DNA of 46,469 bases from the IMG/VR virus record IMGVR_UViG_3300028388_002150, positions 1 through 46,469 of that record; one strand, 5' to 3'. A program made the position numbers and the translations under genes. Numbering within the stretch: position 1 is the first letter of the stretch; every line of letters begins with the position of its first letter. Origin of the DNA: a virus. Positions 8,065-18,226 of this stretch are shown here, piece after piece. Below the pieces are notes generated by a model, which was given only the letters and a program-made list of their open reading frames with translations, ran no database searches and was not told the DNA's origin.

Positions 8065-8979
8065 ATGAGTTACAAAGTAAGCGACCCAAGATTTTGGGAA
8101 GAAAGAAATAAACCCAAAAGGAGAGTTATGGCTGGGAAAGGTCAGAAAGGCAATAAATACCTCAACAGGAATTCTTCAGAAGGAGAGAAACAGATAGCAG
8201 CTGATGCTGTGTATGACCTGCTGTCTGACGCTCTGTTCGACAAGTTAAGTTTTATAAGCTTCCCGTTTACCCAAACAAAACAGATATACCCAATGACCAT
8301 TCAGGACGGAATCTCTGGGTTAACTACTGTCGGAAGTGAAAAAACCTATGCTCAGACTAAGATAGGAGAGGCGGGAGTGACATTAGAAGACAGAGACCAT
8401 ATCCAGTTTATCGAAGCTGATGTTACTGATACTGAAAGATACTGGGGTATTGGTAGGATACCAAATACCTCAGAGGGTAAGTTCCTTCGGCCTGACCGAC
8501 AGAGTAGGGTGAGGTGCTCATTTTATGTTAATTGCGGCCAGTATATAGATGGCTACCTATTAACTAACGTGGTCTACGACAGCTTTACTTCTCTGAACTA
8601 CTTTAATTCAATGGATATATTTCGTTCATACTTAGGCCTAAGGTTCCTTGAGGGTAAGGCTTACATTGCTATCAAAGAAGCGGAAAAAGAAGAGACACTA
8701 ACTGAGATTGATAGTGTTAATGTTTCAGGAACAGGGTTCTCAACTACTTATAGACTCGATATCACGAGCACAGGTAAGTCTTGTAGGATATTTATCGACG
8801 GAATAGACCAGGGTACCTTTTCTTCTGATGCGACTTCTGGATTTGGTGACTCTGTATCTTCTTATTTGCCACTATTTATACCAGCAAAAATGACAGAATC
8901 AGTGGCTGACCCCAAAGGCGGGAATCTTTCTGTGGCTGTTTACGTAGAAAACTTTCAATTTATACAAAATAACACATAG
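8065..8979 (+). CDS. putative tail fibre / lectin-like protein
   Basis: Read from the ATG at 8065 this is 304 aa (a GTG at 8020 would add 15 residues but lies in a hairpin). The N-terminal 40 residues are basic and open. The region from about residue 60 to the end looks like a jelly-roll or laminin-G type beta-sandwich (WGIGRIPNT, CSFYVNCGQ, RLDITSTGKSCRIFIDGIDQG). Such domains bind carbohydrate in fibres and adhesins. It sits next to a very long propeller-like protein, so both may form the host-recognition apparatus. The function is inferred from pattern and position. Confidence 0.5.
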   Translation: MSYKVSDPRFWEERNKPKRRVMAGKGQKGNKYLNRNSSEGEKQIAADAVYDLLSDALFDKLSFISFPFTQTKQIYPMTIQDGISGLTTVGSEKTYAQTKIGEAGVTLEDRDHIQFIEADVTDTERYWGIGRIPNTSEGKFLRPDRQSRVRCSFYVNCGQYIDGYLLTNVVYDSFTSLNYFNSMDIFRSYLGLRFLEGKAYIAIKEAEKEETLTEIDSVNVSGTGFSTTYRLDITSTGKSCRIFIDGIDQGTFSSDATSGFGDSVSSYLPLFIPAKMTESVADPKGGNLSVAVYVENFQFIQNNT

Positions 8980-8981
8980 AC

Positions 8982-11900
8982 ATGGCTGACATTACATTAG
9001 ATTTATCTGGGAAAGCTGGGTTAGCCCCACTCTTTGCCGGAGACAGAAACCAAATATCTGAAAAACCCCACCTAAGGCTAGCTGGTGAAGGACAGATGGT
9101 GTCTGGGTACTTCAACCCTCTACTTGTAGATGGTTATATGGCCCCAGTGCCGACAACAACAACAGACCTAACAGCATCACCAGCTATATCAAACGTAATT
9201 GGTTCTGCTGTATATGATAATAGGGAGAAAGACTACTACGTTGCTGAGAGAGGTAACGTTATTTATAAGGGTGACGAGCTAAGCGACGAGGCACTGGCCA
9301 GTTTCGTCACACTACCAGCAACCTCTGTTGTTCAGGACCTAGAAATATATAGTATAAACGGAGACGATGCTCTGTTCTATGTATACAACGGAGAAACTTT
9401 TTCTCCCCAAGAGAATATAACATCGGACGTTGGCATTTATGAATGGGCTGCGGGCACTATCCGCATAGACCCGAGTGGCAGTGACCCAGTTACACTCTAC
9501 AGTAAAGATACATTCCGTAGTCCAGGGTCGGCAGCTCATGATGTGGTTGTCCCATCTGGATATGGTGACTTAACTGTGCTGGTTGTGATACGCTCTGAGG
9601 GAGATGCCATACCAGACTTTAACTCCGTTGCAATGACTAGTGTTTTCGACCAAGACTTTAACTTGGCCGACGTAAGTTACAATCTTTCTGCATACTACAC
9701 TAACAGTGTGTCAGCAGGAACCTACACACTAGATGTAAACAACACAGAAGACTGTTCTGTTTTTGTGGCAGTACTAGGGAACACAGCGACTGTGCCGGTC
9801 ACTGTTACTGACTTTAGTCAGAATGTAAATAAAACAGCAAAGACTGATATTGCCACAAATGATGGTTCTTTGTACCTGACAACCTACACAGTAAATGAGC
9901 CTACTTTGTACAACTCATACGCTTCAGAGCAAACATACAGTACAGCAACACAGGTTGATGATAATGGTGGCTCAATGTACATCAACGATGCTGGTACCAA
10001 AATGTATGTCATGGGAGATACGGCTGCCGGTGGAGCAAATCATATCTGGGAGTATGACCTATCCTCTGCATTTAACCTTACTACTGCAACATACTCTGGT
10101 AATTCATTGAATATTGATACGCAAGTACCAGACCCGTTTTTCTCTTACTTTACGATGAAGCCAGATGGCACAAAGATATATGCAAAAATAGAAGGTACTT
10201 CAAATGTGTATGAATACACCATGACTACCGCATTTGATTTGTCTACTGCTAGCTTTACAGCAACGCATGACATTTCAATTTCAGGATTTAGTAATTACAG
10301 AGGAGTAGGGTTTAACTCAACAGGTACAAAAATGTACACTGTTGGTAACCCTGGTGCTTCTTATTTAGATAGCAGAGTTTTCATACTTCAATATGACTTA
10401 AGTACTGCATGGGACTTGACCACTGCAACGTATGTTGATATGTATGACCTCAACTCAGGAAGTTCTTTATGGGTGTCAATTGGTGTAATCAATAATGATA
10501 ATACACTATACGTACATAGATATCGGGGAGAAATAATGTACCTAATGTTCGACTCTGAGTCACCAGGAAACCTATCGGGAATAGACCCAGCTCTCAACGT
10601 TACGTTTACCCCAACCTTAACTGACTCCCTAGAATGTGTTTACATTAGCCCAACTGGACAATATGTTTTTTCTAGAGACACAAACACAGACAACGTAACA
10701 AGAGTTACCAGGGCAGACAAGCCAGAGGTGCGTATAGGCTCAAGGCAGCCAACAGCTGGGGCAGTAAATAATGGATTGGAGTACGACAAATTCTCTATTA
10801 TTGAGGACATAAGACCTGTTCAGGTTGGTGTGACGGGCCTTGGCTTGAACACATACTCAGAAACTGACTGGCTAACCAATAAACAGTCAGTATACCTGTC
10901 ATCATCACATGATTACAACTTCATAAGATTAGCAGACAACGGATTTGCTTATCTATTCTGCGGCAATAAAGTACATAAGATAGACGGGACCACTCTAGGT
11001 GGAGAGAACGGTTTAATCACTCGTAATGTGCTTCTGTTCCCAGAAAGATTCACCATTACTGATGCTTTTGACTACAGGTCAAGCATGTATATAGCAGTAA
11101 ACAAAGAAAGGTTTAGTTCTTCAGCTATTGAAAGAGGAAACTACTCAGGCTCTTGCTTTGTATACGTATGGGATAGAAATTCAGTAGAGCCAAGAACACA
11201 ATCTGTGGTTGAGATTACTGGTGTGCGTAGAATCGTTAAGATTTACCCTGGTGAAGATGCTCACATTAGACTGCTGGTTATTACAGATGATGGCCAGACA
11301 GAGCTACGAAGGTTTGGTTACAACGATAGTGGTAGTGCCACCTTCACAGAGAAACAAGTCCTTGGTCTTGGTGCTCACCCAACCTACCCTGATGGGCTGA
11401 CCATCGCTGGTGACAAGGCTGTGTGGCTTGGTAACAACGGTACAATCTACGGAGAGAAGGATATGGCGGTGTACCAACTAGGACAGGTGGAATCTAAGGC
11501 CTCATTACCACAAGAAACAATAACATCTGGTGCGGTGCTGTTTGGTTCTGGTATTGAGACTGCCACAGGTACAGACCGGACAGACAAACAAGGACTTCTG
11601 ATGTTCTATGAAGGAGCAAGCATTGAAGCTAAGAAGATTTACTTGTTTGATTTAACAGATGATGATAACGGTGCACTTACACCACAGGCGGGCAGTGTTT
11701 ACTCAGGTATAACCTACCTACCACCTTCATCTATTGTACGTAGAGTACGAGTGTACAATGCACCTATTGCAAACTCAGATGATACTGTGATTGCTACAGT
11801 CAAGTTGTACTTCAACCAATCTACAGACCCAACTATGCCAAACGGCATGACCAAGAGCATAACCAAAAAGGAGGCAAAGAGAGGATACGTGGACTTCAAC

Positions 11901-12041
11901 ATTAGCAAGGAGTATGTCCACGCAATACAGCTAGAGTTCGAGTGGGCAACAGCTGTACCAATAGGTGAGGATATGTACTTACCGAGCGTTGCTATTATTA
12001 GTACCGAGGACACAGAAGTTAAAACACCCGACTCAGATTAA
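8982..12041 (+). CDS. large tail protein with propeller-like repeats
   Basis: This 1019-aa protein begins ADITLDLSGKAGL, a start style seen in tail nozzle or tubular proteins. Its middle (about residues 310-530) holds at least three copies of a repeat built around YDLSSAFNLTTATY, VYEYTMTTAFDLSTA and LQYDLSTAWDLTTATY, each followed by a GTKMYV or GTKIYA strand, as in beta-propeller blades of phage tail proteins. The C-terminal third is beta-rich and returns to a non-repeat domain. In podoviruses a protein of this size beside the adaptor gene is often the tail nozzle (tubular B). A blade-like insertion in a nozzle would make it receptor-facing; this is inference. Confidence 0.55.
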   Translation: MADITLDLSGKAGLAPLFAGDRNQISEKPHLRLAGEGQMVSGYFNPLLVDGYMAPVPTTTTDLTASPAISNVIGSAVYDNREKDYYVAERGNVIYKGDELSDEALASFVTLPATSVVQDLEIYSINGDDALFYVYNGETFSPQENITSDVGIYEWAAGTIRIDPSGSDPVTLYSKDTFRSPGSAAHDVVVPSGYGDLTVLVVIRSEGDAIPDFNSVAMTSVFDQDFNLADVSYNLSAYYTNSVSAGTYTLDVNNTEDCSVFVAVLGNTATVPVTVTDFSQNVNKTAKTDIATNDGSLYLTTYTVNEPTLYNSYASEQTYSTATQVDDNGGSMYINDAGTKMYVMGDTAAGGANHIWEYDLSSAFNLTTATYSGNSLNIDTQVPDPFFSYFTMKPDGTKIYAKIEGTSNVYEYTMTTAFDLSTASFTATHDISISGFSNYRGVGFNSTGTKMYTVGNPGASYLDSRVFILQYDLSTAWDLTTATYVDMYDLNSGSSLWVSIGVINNDNTLYVHRYRGEIMYLMFDSESPGNLSGIDPALNVTFTPTLTDSLECVYISPTGQYVFSRDTNTDNVTRVTRADKPEVRIGSRQPTAGAVNNGLEYDKFSIIEDIRPVQVGVTGLGLNTYSETDWLTNKQSVYLSSSHDYNFIRLADNGFAYLFCGNKVHKIDGTTLGGENGLITRNVLLFPERFTITDAFDYRSSMYIAVNKERFSSSAIERGNYSGSCFVYVWDRNSVEPRTQSVVEITGVRRIVKIYPGEDAHIRLLVITDDGQTELRRFGYNDSGSATFTEKQVLGLGAHPTYPDGLTIAGDKAVWLGNNGTIYGEKDMAVYQLGQVESKASLPQETITSGAVLFGSGIETATGTDRTDKQGLLMFYEGASIEAKKIYLFDLTDDDNGALTPQAGSVYSGITYLPPSSIVRRVRVYNAPIANSDDTVIATVKLYFNQSTDPTMPNGMTKSITKKEAKRGYVDFNISKEYVHAIQLEFEWATAVPIGEDMYLPSVAIISTEDTEVKTPDSD

Positions 12042-12043
12042 TT

Positions 12044-13231
12044 ATGACAATATCAGATATTATATCTAATGTAAATACTTTCATCGGTGACACTAGTGAA
12101 GACCGTGTTACCAATGATGAGAGATTCCAAGCAATCACAGAGGCCACATCATGGCTACTTGAGGAGCTTGGGAACGAACACATGACCGACAGGGCAGAGA
12201 TTGAATATCTACCTACCGTGACTTGGTACAAGATGGACAACCTTACGCCTTACTTACTCACTGCAGGCCAGTTAAGATTCAAAGAAGAGGATGAGTACTT
12301 TAGAGAGGGGGACTTTACTAGGGTAGAACCACGAGACCTGGCGACCATACCACAAACAAGGTATGCTTATGCTATTGAACAGTATAACGATGATGTATTC
12401 TTAGGGATTAACATTCCCCCAACAGAGTACAGCAGCCAACAGGACTTAATAGAGATGAATGTTAACGATGGGCTTACCTACACAGGTATCAATGCAACCA
12501 ATATCGTTGGCGAGAAGAATGCTATTAGGTTTGATATGGAAAATACTGGTGTAACAGCATCAGGTCTTGAGGTAACCACTGAAACGATTGACATTAGTAA
12601 CTACGATGGTACTGGTGTCTTGGTGTTTGAATTTGAAATACCAGATGTTGATGATGTTACATCTGTATCAATCAAGCTTGGTTCAGACCTATCTAGTGAT
12701 TACTTCTTAGGTACAGTAACCCAAGACGTAAACGGTAACGCTTTAGCAGTAGGTGTGAACACAATCAAGGTCAACATCTCTGACCTATCGACAGTGGGTA
12801 GCCCGAGCTTATCAGCTCTTACCAAGTGGTCATTCCAAATTAACCACGATGTGGCTAAGACAGTAGCCGAGGGATTCAAACTCTCTGACTTACGAATAGC
12901 AGAACCAATCTTCCTTACATTTAAGTACATATTCTACCGTGTTGGTAAGGATACTAGTGGAGCAGACATTACAGAATTCTCAGCTACTACAGATGTACCA
13001 TTCTTTGCTAACCGATACCCCCAGTACAAGTTTGCGGTAGCTCACAAAGCAGCAGCAGTACTATATCGGTCAATGCACGACTACAACGCAGCAGGAAGAG
13101 AAGACTCTGAGGCACGTACTTCTCTACGAAGGTACAGAAAGAACTTCTCAAACGAAAGAGACACAGGAAGTTCAGCATTTAAATTAGCCGGAGTTAGTTT
13201 CCGAGGTCGAAGGCGTGTTAGAAGAAGATAA
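12044..13231 (+). CDS. putative head-to-tail adaptor / tail tubular A-like protein with inserted domain
   Basis: This 395-aa protein has an N-terminal helical region (DIISNVNTFIGDTSEDRVTN, then AITEATSWLLEELGNE) and a C-terminal helical, very basic region ending RRRVRRR, patterns seen in phage adaptor or gatekeeper proteins that bind the portal ring. Between about residues 150 and 285 is a beta-sandwich insertion (ISNYDGTGVLVFEFEIPDVD) resembling carbohydrate-binding domains. It is coupled to the 1019-aa tail gene by a 2-bp gap. Adaptor function is supported by position and N-terminal pattern only. Confidence 0.55.
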   Translation: MTISDIISNVNTFIGDTSEDRVTNDERFQAITEATSWLLEELGNEHMTDRAEIEYLPTVTWYKMDNLTPYLLTAGQLRFKEEDEYFREGDFTRVEPRDLATIPQTRYAYAIEQYNDDVFLGINIPPTEYSSQQDLIEMNVNDGLTYTGINATNIVGEKNAIRFDMENTGVTASGLEVTTETIDISNYDGTGVLVFEFEIPDVDDVTSVSIKLGSDLSSDYFLGTVTQDVNGNALAVGVNTIKVNISDLSTVGSPSLSALTKWSFQINHDVAKTVAEGFKLSDLRIAEPIFLTFKYIFYRVGKDTSGADITEFSATTDVPFFANRYPQYKFAVAHKAAAVLYRSMHDYNAAGREDSEARTSLRRYRKNFSNERDTGSSAFKLAGVSFRGRRRVRRR

Positions 13232-13246
13232 TATTAAGAATTAATT

Positions 13247-14398
13247 ATGCAACCAAATAGAATTAAAACAAGTGCTGGAATGGAAACCGCTTCGGAAACA
13301 GCCGCAAGAGCCAGAGCGATGTTGGCTAGTCTTCAGGAAGGAGGTGGTGGAGGAGAAACAACACCTACACCAACACCAACACCCGAAACTAATCCACTTA
13401 TTGAAGCACTTACAGCAAGACTAGAAAGTCAAGGTGCAGGTATTTCTACATCTTCTTCTAGCAACCTACAGAATAGTATCAACGAAGCTATCGCTGGTAC
13501 ACAGCTTGCAGGTGAGTTGTCTCGTGAGAGACTACAGTCTGAACGTGGTAGAGAGGTGGCCTTTGCTAGAGACAGACAAGGTGCAACCATAACAGGTGCA
13601 CTAGAGGATAGAAGAGGTTACGCAACCCAAGTGGTGGCACTACGAGAGCTTACTGAAACTACTGAGAAAGAAATTAAAGACCTTGATAAGAGATATCAAG
13701 AGCTAATCTTAGCAGGTGACGCAGCAACAGCTCAAAGAGTGGCAGACCTACAAGTAAAGAAGCTTGAATTCCTACAAGAACAAGAGCAGAATTACTTCAA
13801 CAACATGATTAGTGTTGCTAATCTACAGCAAGAAGCATTACAGATGGCACAACAGAACGAACAGTTCTTACGTGCACAAGAACAGCAACAGAAGCAGTTC
13901 GAAGAGGACCTTAAGCAGTCTAAGTACGAATACGAAAGGAACTACGGACTAGAGCTTGACCGTATAGCACTCGATAGACAACAGCTTGAAATACAACGAG
14001 AACGAAATCAAATCTCATGGGCTGAGTACAACCGTAAGGCACAAGAGCTAAACGAAGAAGCCAACAACACTAACTTGCAGGCTATTATTGCACAAGATAT
14101 GCGTAACCAAATTGCTGGTGGTGCCTCTCTTAATGACTTACTTAGCACAGACTACATGGCCAGACTGTTTGAACAGACAGGATTTGAGGGTAGTAGCGAA
14201 GAGTTAGCTACTCTTATCCGTGGGGCATACGACACTGTAAACAGTTCTGTTGTAACTGACACATCTACCGGTACGGACTCAAGAACGGGAAGACGAGTAC
14301 AGAATACATTCACCAATGAGACCACACCACGTACGGCGGGCGACATGCCAGGGTTTGTTGAGCCTGCACCAGACGGATTTTTACCATTTAACTTCTAA
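13247..14398 (+). CDS. putative internal virion / ejection protein, coiled coil
   Basis: This 383-aa protein has a flexible Gly- and Thr-Pro-rich segment (residues 30-50), a long Gln/Glu-rich coiled coil (about 90-280) and a disordered C-terminus. It directly precedes the 1111-aa protein and follows the adaptor gene, the place where short-tailed phages keep ejection proteins that cross the envelope with the DNA. There are no membrane segments or enzyme motifs. The role is inferred from composition and location. Confidence 0.5.
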   Translation: MQPNRIKTSAGMETASETAARARAMLASLQEGGGGGETTPTPTPTPETNPLIEALTARLESQGAGISTSSSSNLQNSINEAIAGTQLAGELSRERLQSERGREVAFARDRQGATITGALEDRRGYATQVVALRELTETTEKEIKDLDKRYQELILAGDAATAQRVADLQVKKLEFLQEQEQNYFNNMISVANLQQEALQMAQQNEQFLRAQEQQQKQFEEDLKQSKYEYERNYGLELDRIALDRQQLEIQRERNQISWAEYNRKAQELNEEANNTNLQAIIAQDMRNQIAGGASLNDLLSTDYMARLFEQTGFEGSSEELATLIRGAYDTVNSSVVTDTSTGTDSRTGRRVQNTFTNETTPRTAGDMPGFVEPAPDGFLPFNF

Positions 14399-14403
14399 CG
14401 CTT

Positions 14404-17400
14404 ATGTCTAGATTTAGTAACGCTCAATTCAACAGTACGTTTAGTTCTGAAAATACAATGGAACCCATTCGTAAAACACGTGGGCGTGAAAGATTCTCGT
14501 CTAATGCGTTTACGGAAAACAAAGTTGACCTACGTACTCCTCAGGGACTATACAATGTAGCAGAGCAGGTTGGCTTGGGGAAAGAGGCTGACCGAATGAT
14601 ACAACGTTCAGGTGGAGAGCAGATGAAGTTTGGTTCTGGTGGATTTATCATGGACACTATGGACGTTCTTAATACATTTAGCTACGGTATGGTTGGTGTA
14701 ATTAAGGGTAAGGGTTTTGCAGAAGGTGTGAAGAACAGAGAGACCTTCACTGATGATGAGTCACTTGGTAAGCATGGCTTCTTAGGTAAGGTCGCTGGTT
14801 TTGCCGCTGACATCTTAGTTGACCCGCTTACATACGTAGCACCGGTGAAGATTCTCTCGAAGATACCTGGAGTGGCTCAGACAGCTGAGGCTGCTAAGTT
14901 CAAACTTCTTGGTGAAGTAGAGACTATTCAGGTCGAAGGACAAAAGTTCTTCAGGAGAGAGGGCGGCTGGTCACCATTAACTTACGCAGCTGATAAAATT
15001 GTGTACGGAAATGCAGTAGACATGAAATTCTTAGACGGTTACCGGTCTGTTGTTGGTCGTAACGAAGCCTTAGTTGAGGCTGGTGAGGACATGATGTTAA
15101 GAATGAGTAAGATAGACCCAGAAAAGTTTAAGTTGACAATATCTCGTGGTCAAGACGGGCGACTCTTATCTACTGACATCAAGGAACTGCGTAAAATGGC
15201 TGATAGAGGGGAGATTAGTACGGAAGACCTGACTAACTTTGAGGAAATGTATGGACTCAGGGACAATTTAATGCAACAGTTGGTTGACCTTGGTGCTCTA
15301 TCAAAGGCAGCAAAGGATAAACACTGGGGTACTTACCTCAAACAGAGTTACGATGAGTTCCTAGACGCAGGTGGAGCTGGTATGTCCCGTAAGGGTACGG
15401 CCCTTGATACTCGTGGAAGGAAGCAGGGGCTTACTCAAGAGGCGATGGAGGAGCTTGGTCAGGTAGACGAAGCTGGCGTTGTCTGGGGTACTACCCTACT
15501 TAAGCAAATTCGGATGGTGAGAGACGCTGAACTTCAGCAATTTATTTCCAGAGGTTACGCAATGAGCGACGAAGCCATTGCTACATTCAAAAGACAGGGT
15601 GGAAACATGGATGATTTGGTACAGGTCCCTGATTCCAAGAATTACACCATGGCAGGAGCACGTGCTGACCTAACTAAGCAGTTAAAAGATTCCACTAAAC
15701 AGCTGAAAAACGTACTTAAGGAAAGAAGGATTGCCCTGAAGGACCAGAAAGAGTTAGTGTCTACTATCCGCAAGATGGAGAAGAGGCTAAACAACCTGCA
15801 GAATGCAACGGCAGAGGAAATAGGTGATGCAATTAGTGGGGTACGCCACTTGCTCAGGCAATCTGGCATCACACAAGGCCCAGCCAAGAAGAAGGCTACA
15901 AGTAAAGCACAGAAAATGCTGGAGTCAGACTTGGTAACATGGCTTAACCGTGGTGGAAAAAAGGCTAGACTGGAGAGAGAAACAATACCTACTAAAGATT
16001 TATGGAAAGAGTACCGAAAAACTTCTGAGGGCCTTGTATTGGAGAGGGCATTCGAAGACCCACGTAGAATGTATCAATGGAAAAGCCCAGAAGAATTCCT
16101 TGATGCCATACGATACCCAGATAAAGCTAAAGTATTCAAAGAATCTCGTAATGAATTAGTTGGCCTGAGTGACGAAGCTCAAGAGGCTGCTATTAAAAGA
16201 GCAGAAAAGGCCGCCAGAGAGTTTGGAGAAACAGAGCAGGCGGTGGAAGTACTTAAAGGTACTAACTTAAAGCTTGTTAATGAAGCAGTCGACAGATTGG
16301 AGGACGCTTATTCTGACGTATTATTCGAACGAAGTGAAATCTTGAAGGCGTTAGAGCACAGTAAGATGGGAGACCTCGCCGGTAAGTGGGTATCTAAACC
16401 AGTATGGGATATGGTAAAGGGTTCTTTTGAACCGCAAGAAGAGTTTGGTCGTGGTCTTATGATGCGATTTAAGCACGCTAAGGTCATCTGGAACCCTTCC
16501 TCCCATATTCGTAACATGATGTCTGCCTCTATCCAAAACTGGTGGAAGCTAGGCATTGGACCATGGAATGTTGGAACTTACGTTGATGCATTTAAAGAAT
16601 TAAAGCATGGTGGTAAGTTTGTTAACGACATGAAGTCAATGGGATTCAGTGAGCGTAGTGGTTACATCAACGAACTGCTTGATAACTACCTATCAAATAA
16701 GAAACTATTAGGCAAGAGTGTTAACAAGCAGTTGAACCCAAGTCTTGCACGTAAGTACTTCAAGCACATCGACAGATTCTTTATGAACTCATATGCTCAC
16801 GTCGACAACGTTGCTAAGGTGGCGGCCTACAAACACGGGATAAAGAAAGGTTTACCCAAGGAGCAGGCTTTTAAAGAGGCAATGGCGGCTACCTTCAACT
16901 ACTCTGAGGTAACACCATTTGTTCACAGGATGCGACAGTCAATGTTTGGAGTTCCGTTTATCACATTCTCCCTCAAGGCTGTACCTCTTACAGCTGAGAC
17001 ATTAGCAAAAAGTCCTGGTAAGATATCAGTGTTTGGTAAGGCACGGAACACCTTATTCCAAGCTGCCGGAATTGAGGCCGAGCAGGAGGCAGAGGCTATG
17101 CCAGCATGGATGAGAGACGATACCTTTATGATGAGGTTACCGTGGAAGGATGATAATGGACGCTCAATGTACTTTGACCTGTCCTACATTATCCCATTTG
17201 GTGCATTAGTTGATGGCTCTTACCTTAAGGACCCACTATCTGCTAACCCTGTTCTACAAACAGTTAGAGAGCTTTCTCGTAACGAGACGTTCTCTGGAAG
17301 TAAGATATTCAGAGAGACAGATAGCATTGAAACAGTAGTAGCTGATATCACCCTACACATTTCTAAACTCGGTCTTCCGCCAGCAGTAATAGACGCTATG

Positions 17401-17739
17401 TCTGACGGCTACGGAAGAGATGGGCAAAGGAGAGATGCCAAAATAGGCCCGCTAAGGAACCTAAGTGGAACCGAAGAACTTGGTCCTAACGAAAGGTCCT
17501 ACTTCCAGGAAGTATTCCGATATGTGGCACTTGGTGCTACTCCGTTTAATCTAACCTCGCAAGAATCTAATATGGCTTACAGACAGAAAGAGAACTTAAC
17601 TAAGCTATTGACAGAGAGAGGTTTGATTAAACCATTTGAGACTTCTTACCTTCCTGCTGATTCTCCACTAAGGCCAGAGAATAGGTCCTTCGGTGATTCA
17701 ATTCCACAGGCCGGAGGAGAACAGTGGACTATTAGGTAA
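14404..17739 (+). CDS. very large internal virion (ejection-type) protein
   Basis: This 1111-aa protein is the longest in the window and closes the late operon. It is mostly helical and basic, with a coiled coil near residues 415-470. A segment around residues 693-720 reads KVIWNPSSHIRNMMSASIQN, a signature I associate with large polyvalent or internal virion proteins, followed by a helical module with FNYSEVTPFVHRMRQ and FSLKAVPL. No transglycosylase motif is obvious. In podoviruses such giant proteins are packaged inside the head and ejected. The terminator cluster lies 27 bp downstream. Confidence 0.6.
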   Translation: MSRFSNAQFNSTFSSENTMEPIRKTRGRERFSSNAFTENKVDLRTPQGLYNVAEQVGLGKEADRMIQRSGGEQMKFGSGGFIMDTMDVLNTFSYGMVGVIKGKGFAEGVKNRETFTDDESLGKHGFLGKVAGFAADILVDPLTYVAPVKILSKIPGVAQTAEAAKFKLLGEVETIQVEGQKFFRREGGWSPLTYAADKIVYGNAVDMKFLDGYRSVVGRNEALVEAGEDMMLRMSKIDPEKFKLTISRGQDGRLLSTDIKELRKMADRGEISTEDLTNFEEMYGLRDNLMQQLVDLGALSKAAKDKHWGTYLKQSYDEFLDAGGAGMSRKGTALDTRGRKQGLTQEAMEELGQVDEAGVVWGTTLLKQIRMVRDAELQQFISRGYAMSDEAIATFKRQGGNMDDLVQVPDSKNYTMAGARADLTKQLKDSTKQLKNVLKERRIALKDQKELVSTIRKMEKRLNNLQNATAEEIGDAISGVRHLLRQSGITQGPAKKKATSKAQKMLESDLVTWLNRGGKKARLERETIPTKDLWKEYRKTSEGLVLERAFEDPRRMYQWKSPEEFLDAIRYPDKAKVFKESRNELVGLSDEAQEAAIKRAEKAAREFGETEQAVEVLKGTNLKLVNEAVDRLEDAYSDVLFERSEILKALEHSKMGDLAGKWVSKPVWDMVKGSFEPQEEFGRGLMMRFKHAKVIWNPSSHIRNMMSASIQNWWKLGIGPWNVGTYVDAFKELKHGGKFVNDMKSMGFSERSGYINELLDNYLSNKKLLGKSVNKQLNPSLARKYFKHIDRFFMNSYAHVDNVAKVAAYKHGIKKGLPKEQAFKEAMAATFNYSEVTPFVHRMRQSMFGVPFITFSLKAVPLTAETLAKSPGKISVFGKARNTLFQAAGIEAEQEAEAMPAWMRDDTFMMRLPWKDDNGRSMYFDLSYIIPFGALVDGSYLKDPLSANPVLQTVRELSRNETFSGSKIFRETDSIETVVADITLHISKLGLPPAVIDAMSDGYGRDGQRRDAKIGPLRNLSGTEELGPNERSYFQEVFRYVALGATPFNLTSQESNMAYRQKENLTKLLTERGLIKPFETSYLPADSPLRPENRSFGDSIPQAGGEQWTIR

Positions 17740-17765
17740 AATCAATACCTAGTACCCTTTAATAC

Positions 17766-17787
17766 CCCCTAAAGGAGGGGTGTTTTT
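17766..17787 (+). terminator. rho-independent terminator of the late operon
   Basis: CCCCT pairs with AGGGG around a 5-nt loop and is followed by TGTTTTT, the classical stem plus U-run. It lies 27 bp after the 1111-aa gene and should end plus-strand late transcription. Two more hairpins follow before the minus-strand operon ends. Confidence 0.85.
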
Positions 17788-17900
17788 GGGGGTAAATTTC
17801 GATTCTAAGGGGTCGAAAATCCCCAACATGATACAACATAGCACCCCCTTAATTTAAAGGGCTTAGAATCTAAATACAAGAAAACCCCCAAAGGATAAAG

Positions 17901-17932
17901 AAAAAGCACCCTAATCACAGGGTGCTTTTTTT
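17901..17932. terminator. bidirectional rho-independent terminator
   Basis: AAAAAGCACCCT pairs with AGGGTGCTTTTT around AATCAC. It has an A-run before and a T-run after the stem, so it can stop RNA polymerase from both sides. It sits midway between the converging late (plus) and early (minus) operons, as expected for a shared insulator. Confidence 0.93.
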
Positions 17933-17948
17933 ATATTATAATCATAAT

Positions 17949-17977
17949 AAAACCCCCTTTCCAAGAAGGGGGCTTTA
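17949..17977 (-). terminator. rho-independent terminator of the early operon
   Basis: On the minus strand CCCCCTT pairs with AAGGGGG around a 6-nt loop and is followed by TTTTATT. It lies just past the last minus-strand gene (18014). With the bidirectional terminator at 17901-17932 it gives the early operon a double stop. Confidence 0.85.
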
Positions 17978-18013
17978 TATGACAATACCGTTTAATACGG
18001 GGTTTCTTTGTGT

Positions 18014-18199
18014 CTACATTCTCTTAGTAAACTTAAGCTGAGGCTCATCGTTCACCAGTTTGGTTTCAATATCGTAGCCGTACTCATCTAAGAGTGCGGA
18101 CATACGCATACTTAGTTCAATCCTTTGCTTCGCTTCGTTGTCGATTTTTTCTTGTTCGTCTTGGTAGGCTGACTGGACCTTGTTATCAGTTTGGACCAT
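18014..18199 (-). CDS. small protein, unknown, end of early operon
   Basis: This 61-aa protein is charged and helical in its first half (NEAKQRIELSMRMSALLDEYGYDI) and ends in a short strand-rich segment. It lies downstream of the GroES-like gene by 27 bp and is the last gene before the terminators. Nothing identifies its function. Association with the chaperonin genes is only by position. Confidence 0.5.
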   Translation of the reverse strand: MVQTDNKVQSAYQDEQEKIDNEAKQRIELSMRMSALLDEYGYDIETKLVNDEPQLKFTKRM

Positions 18200-18226
18200 A
18201 GTGTTTTTATATAGTTAATCATATTC

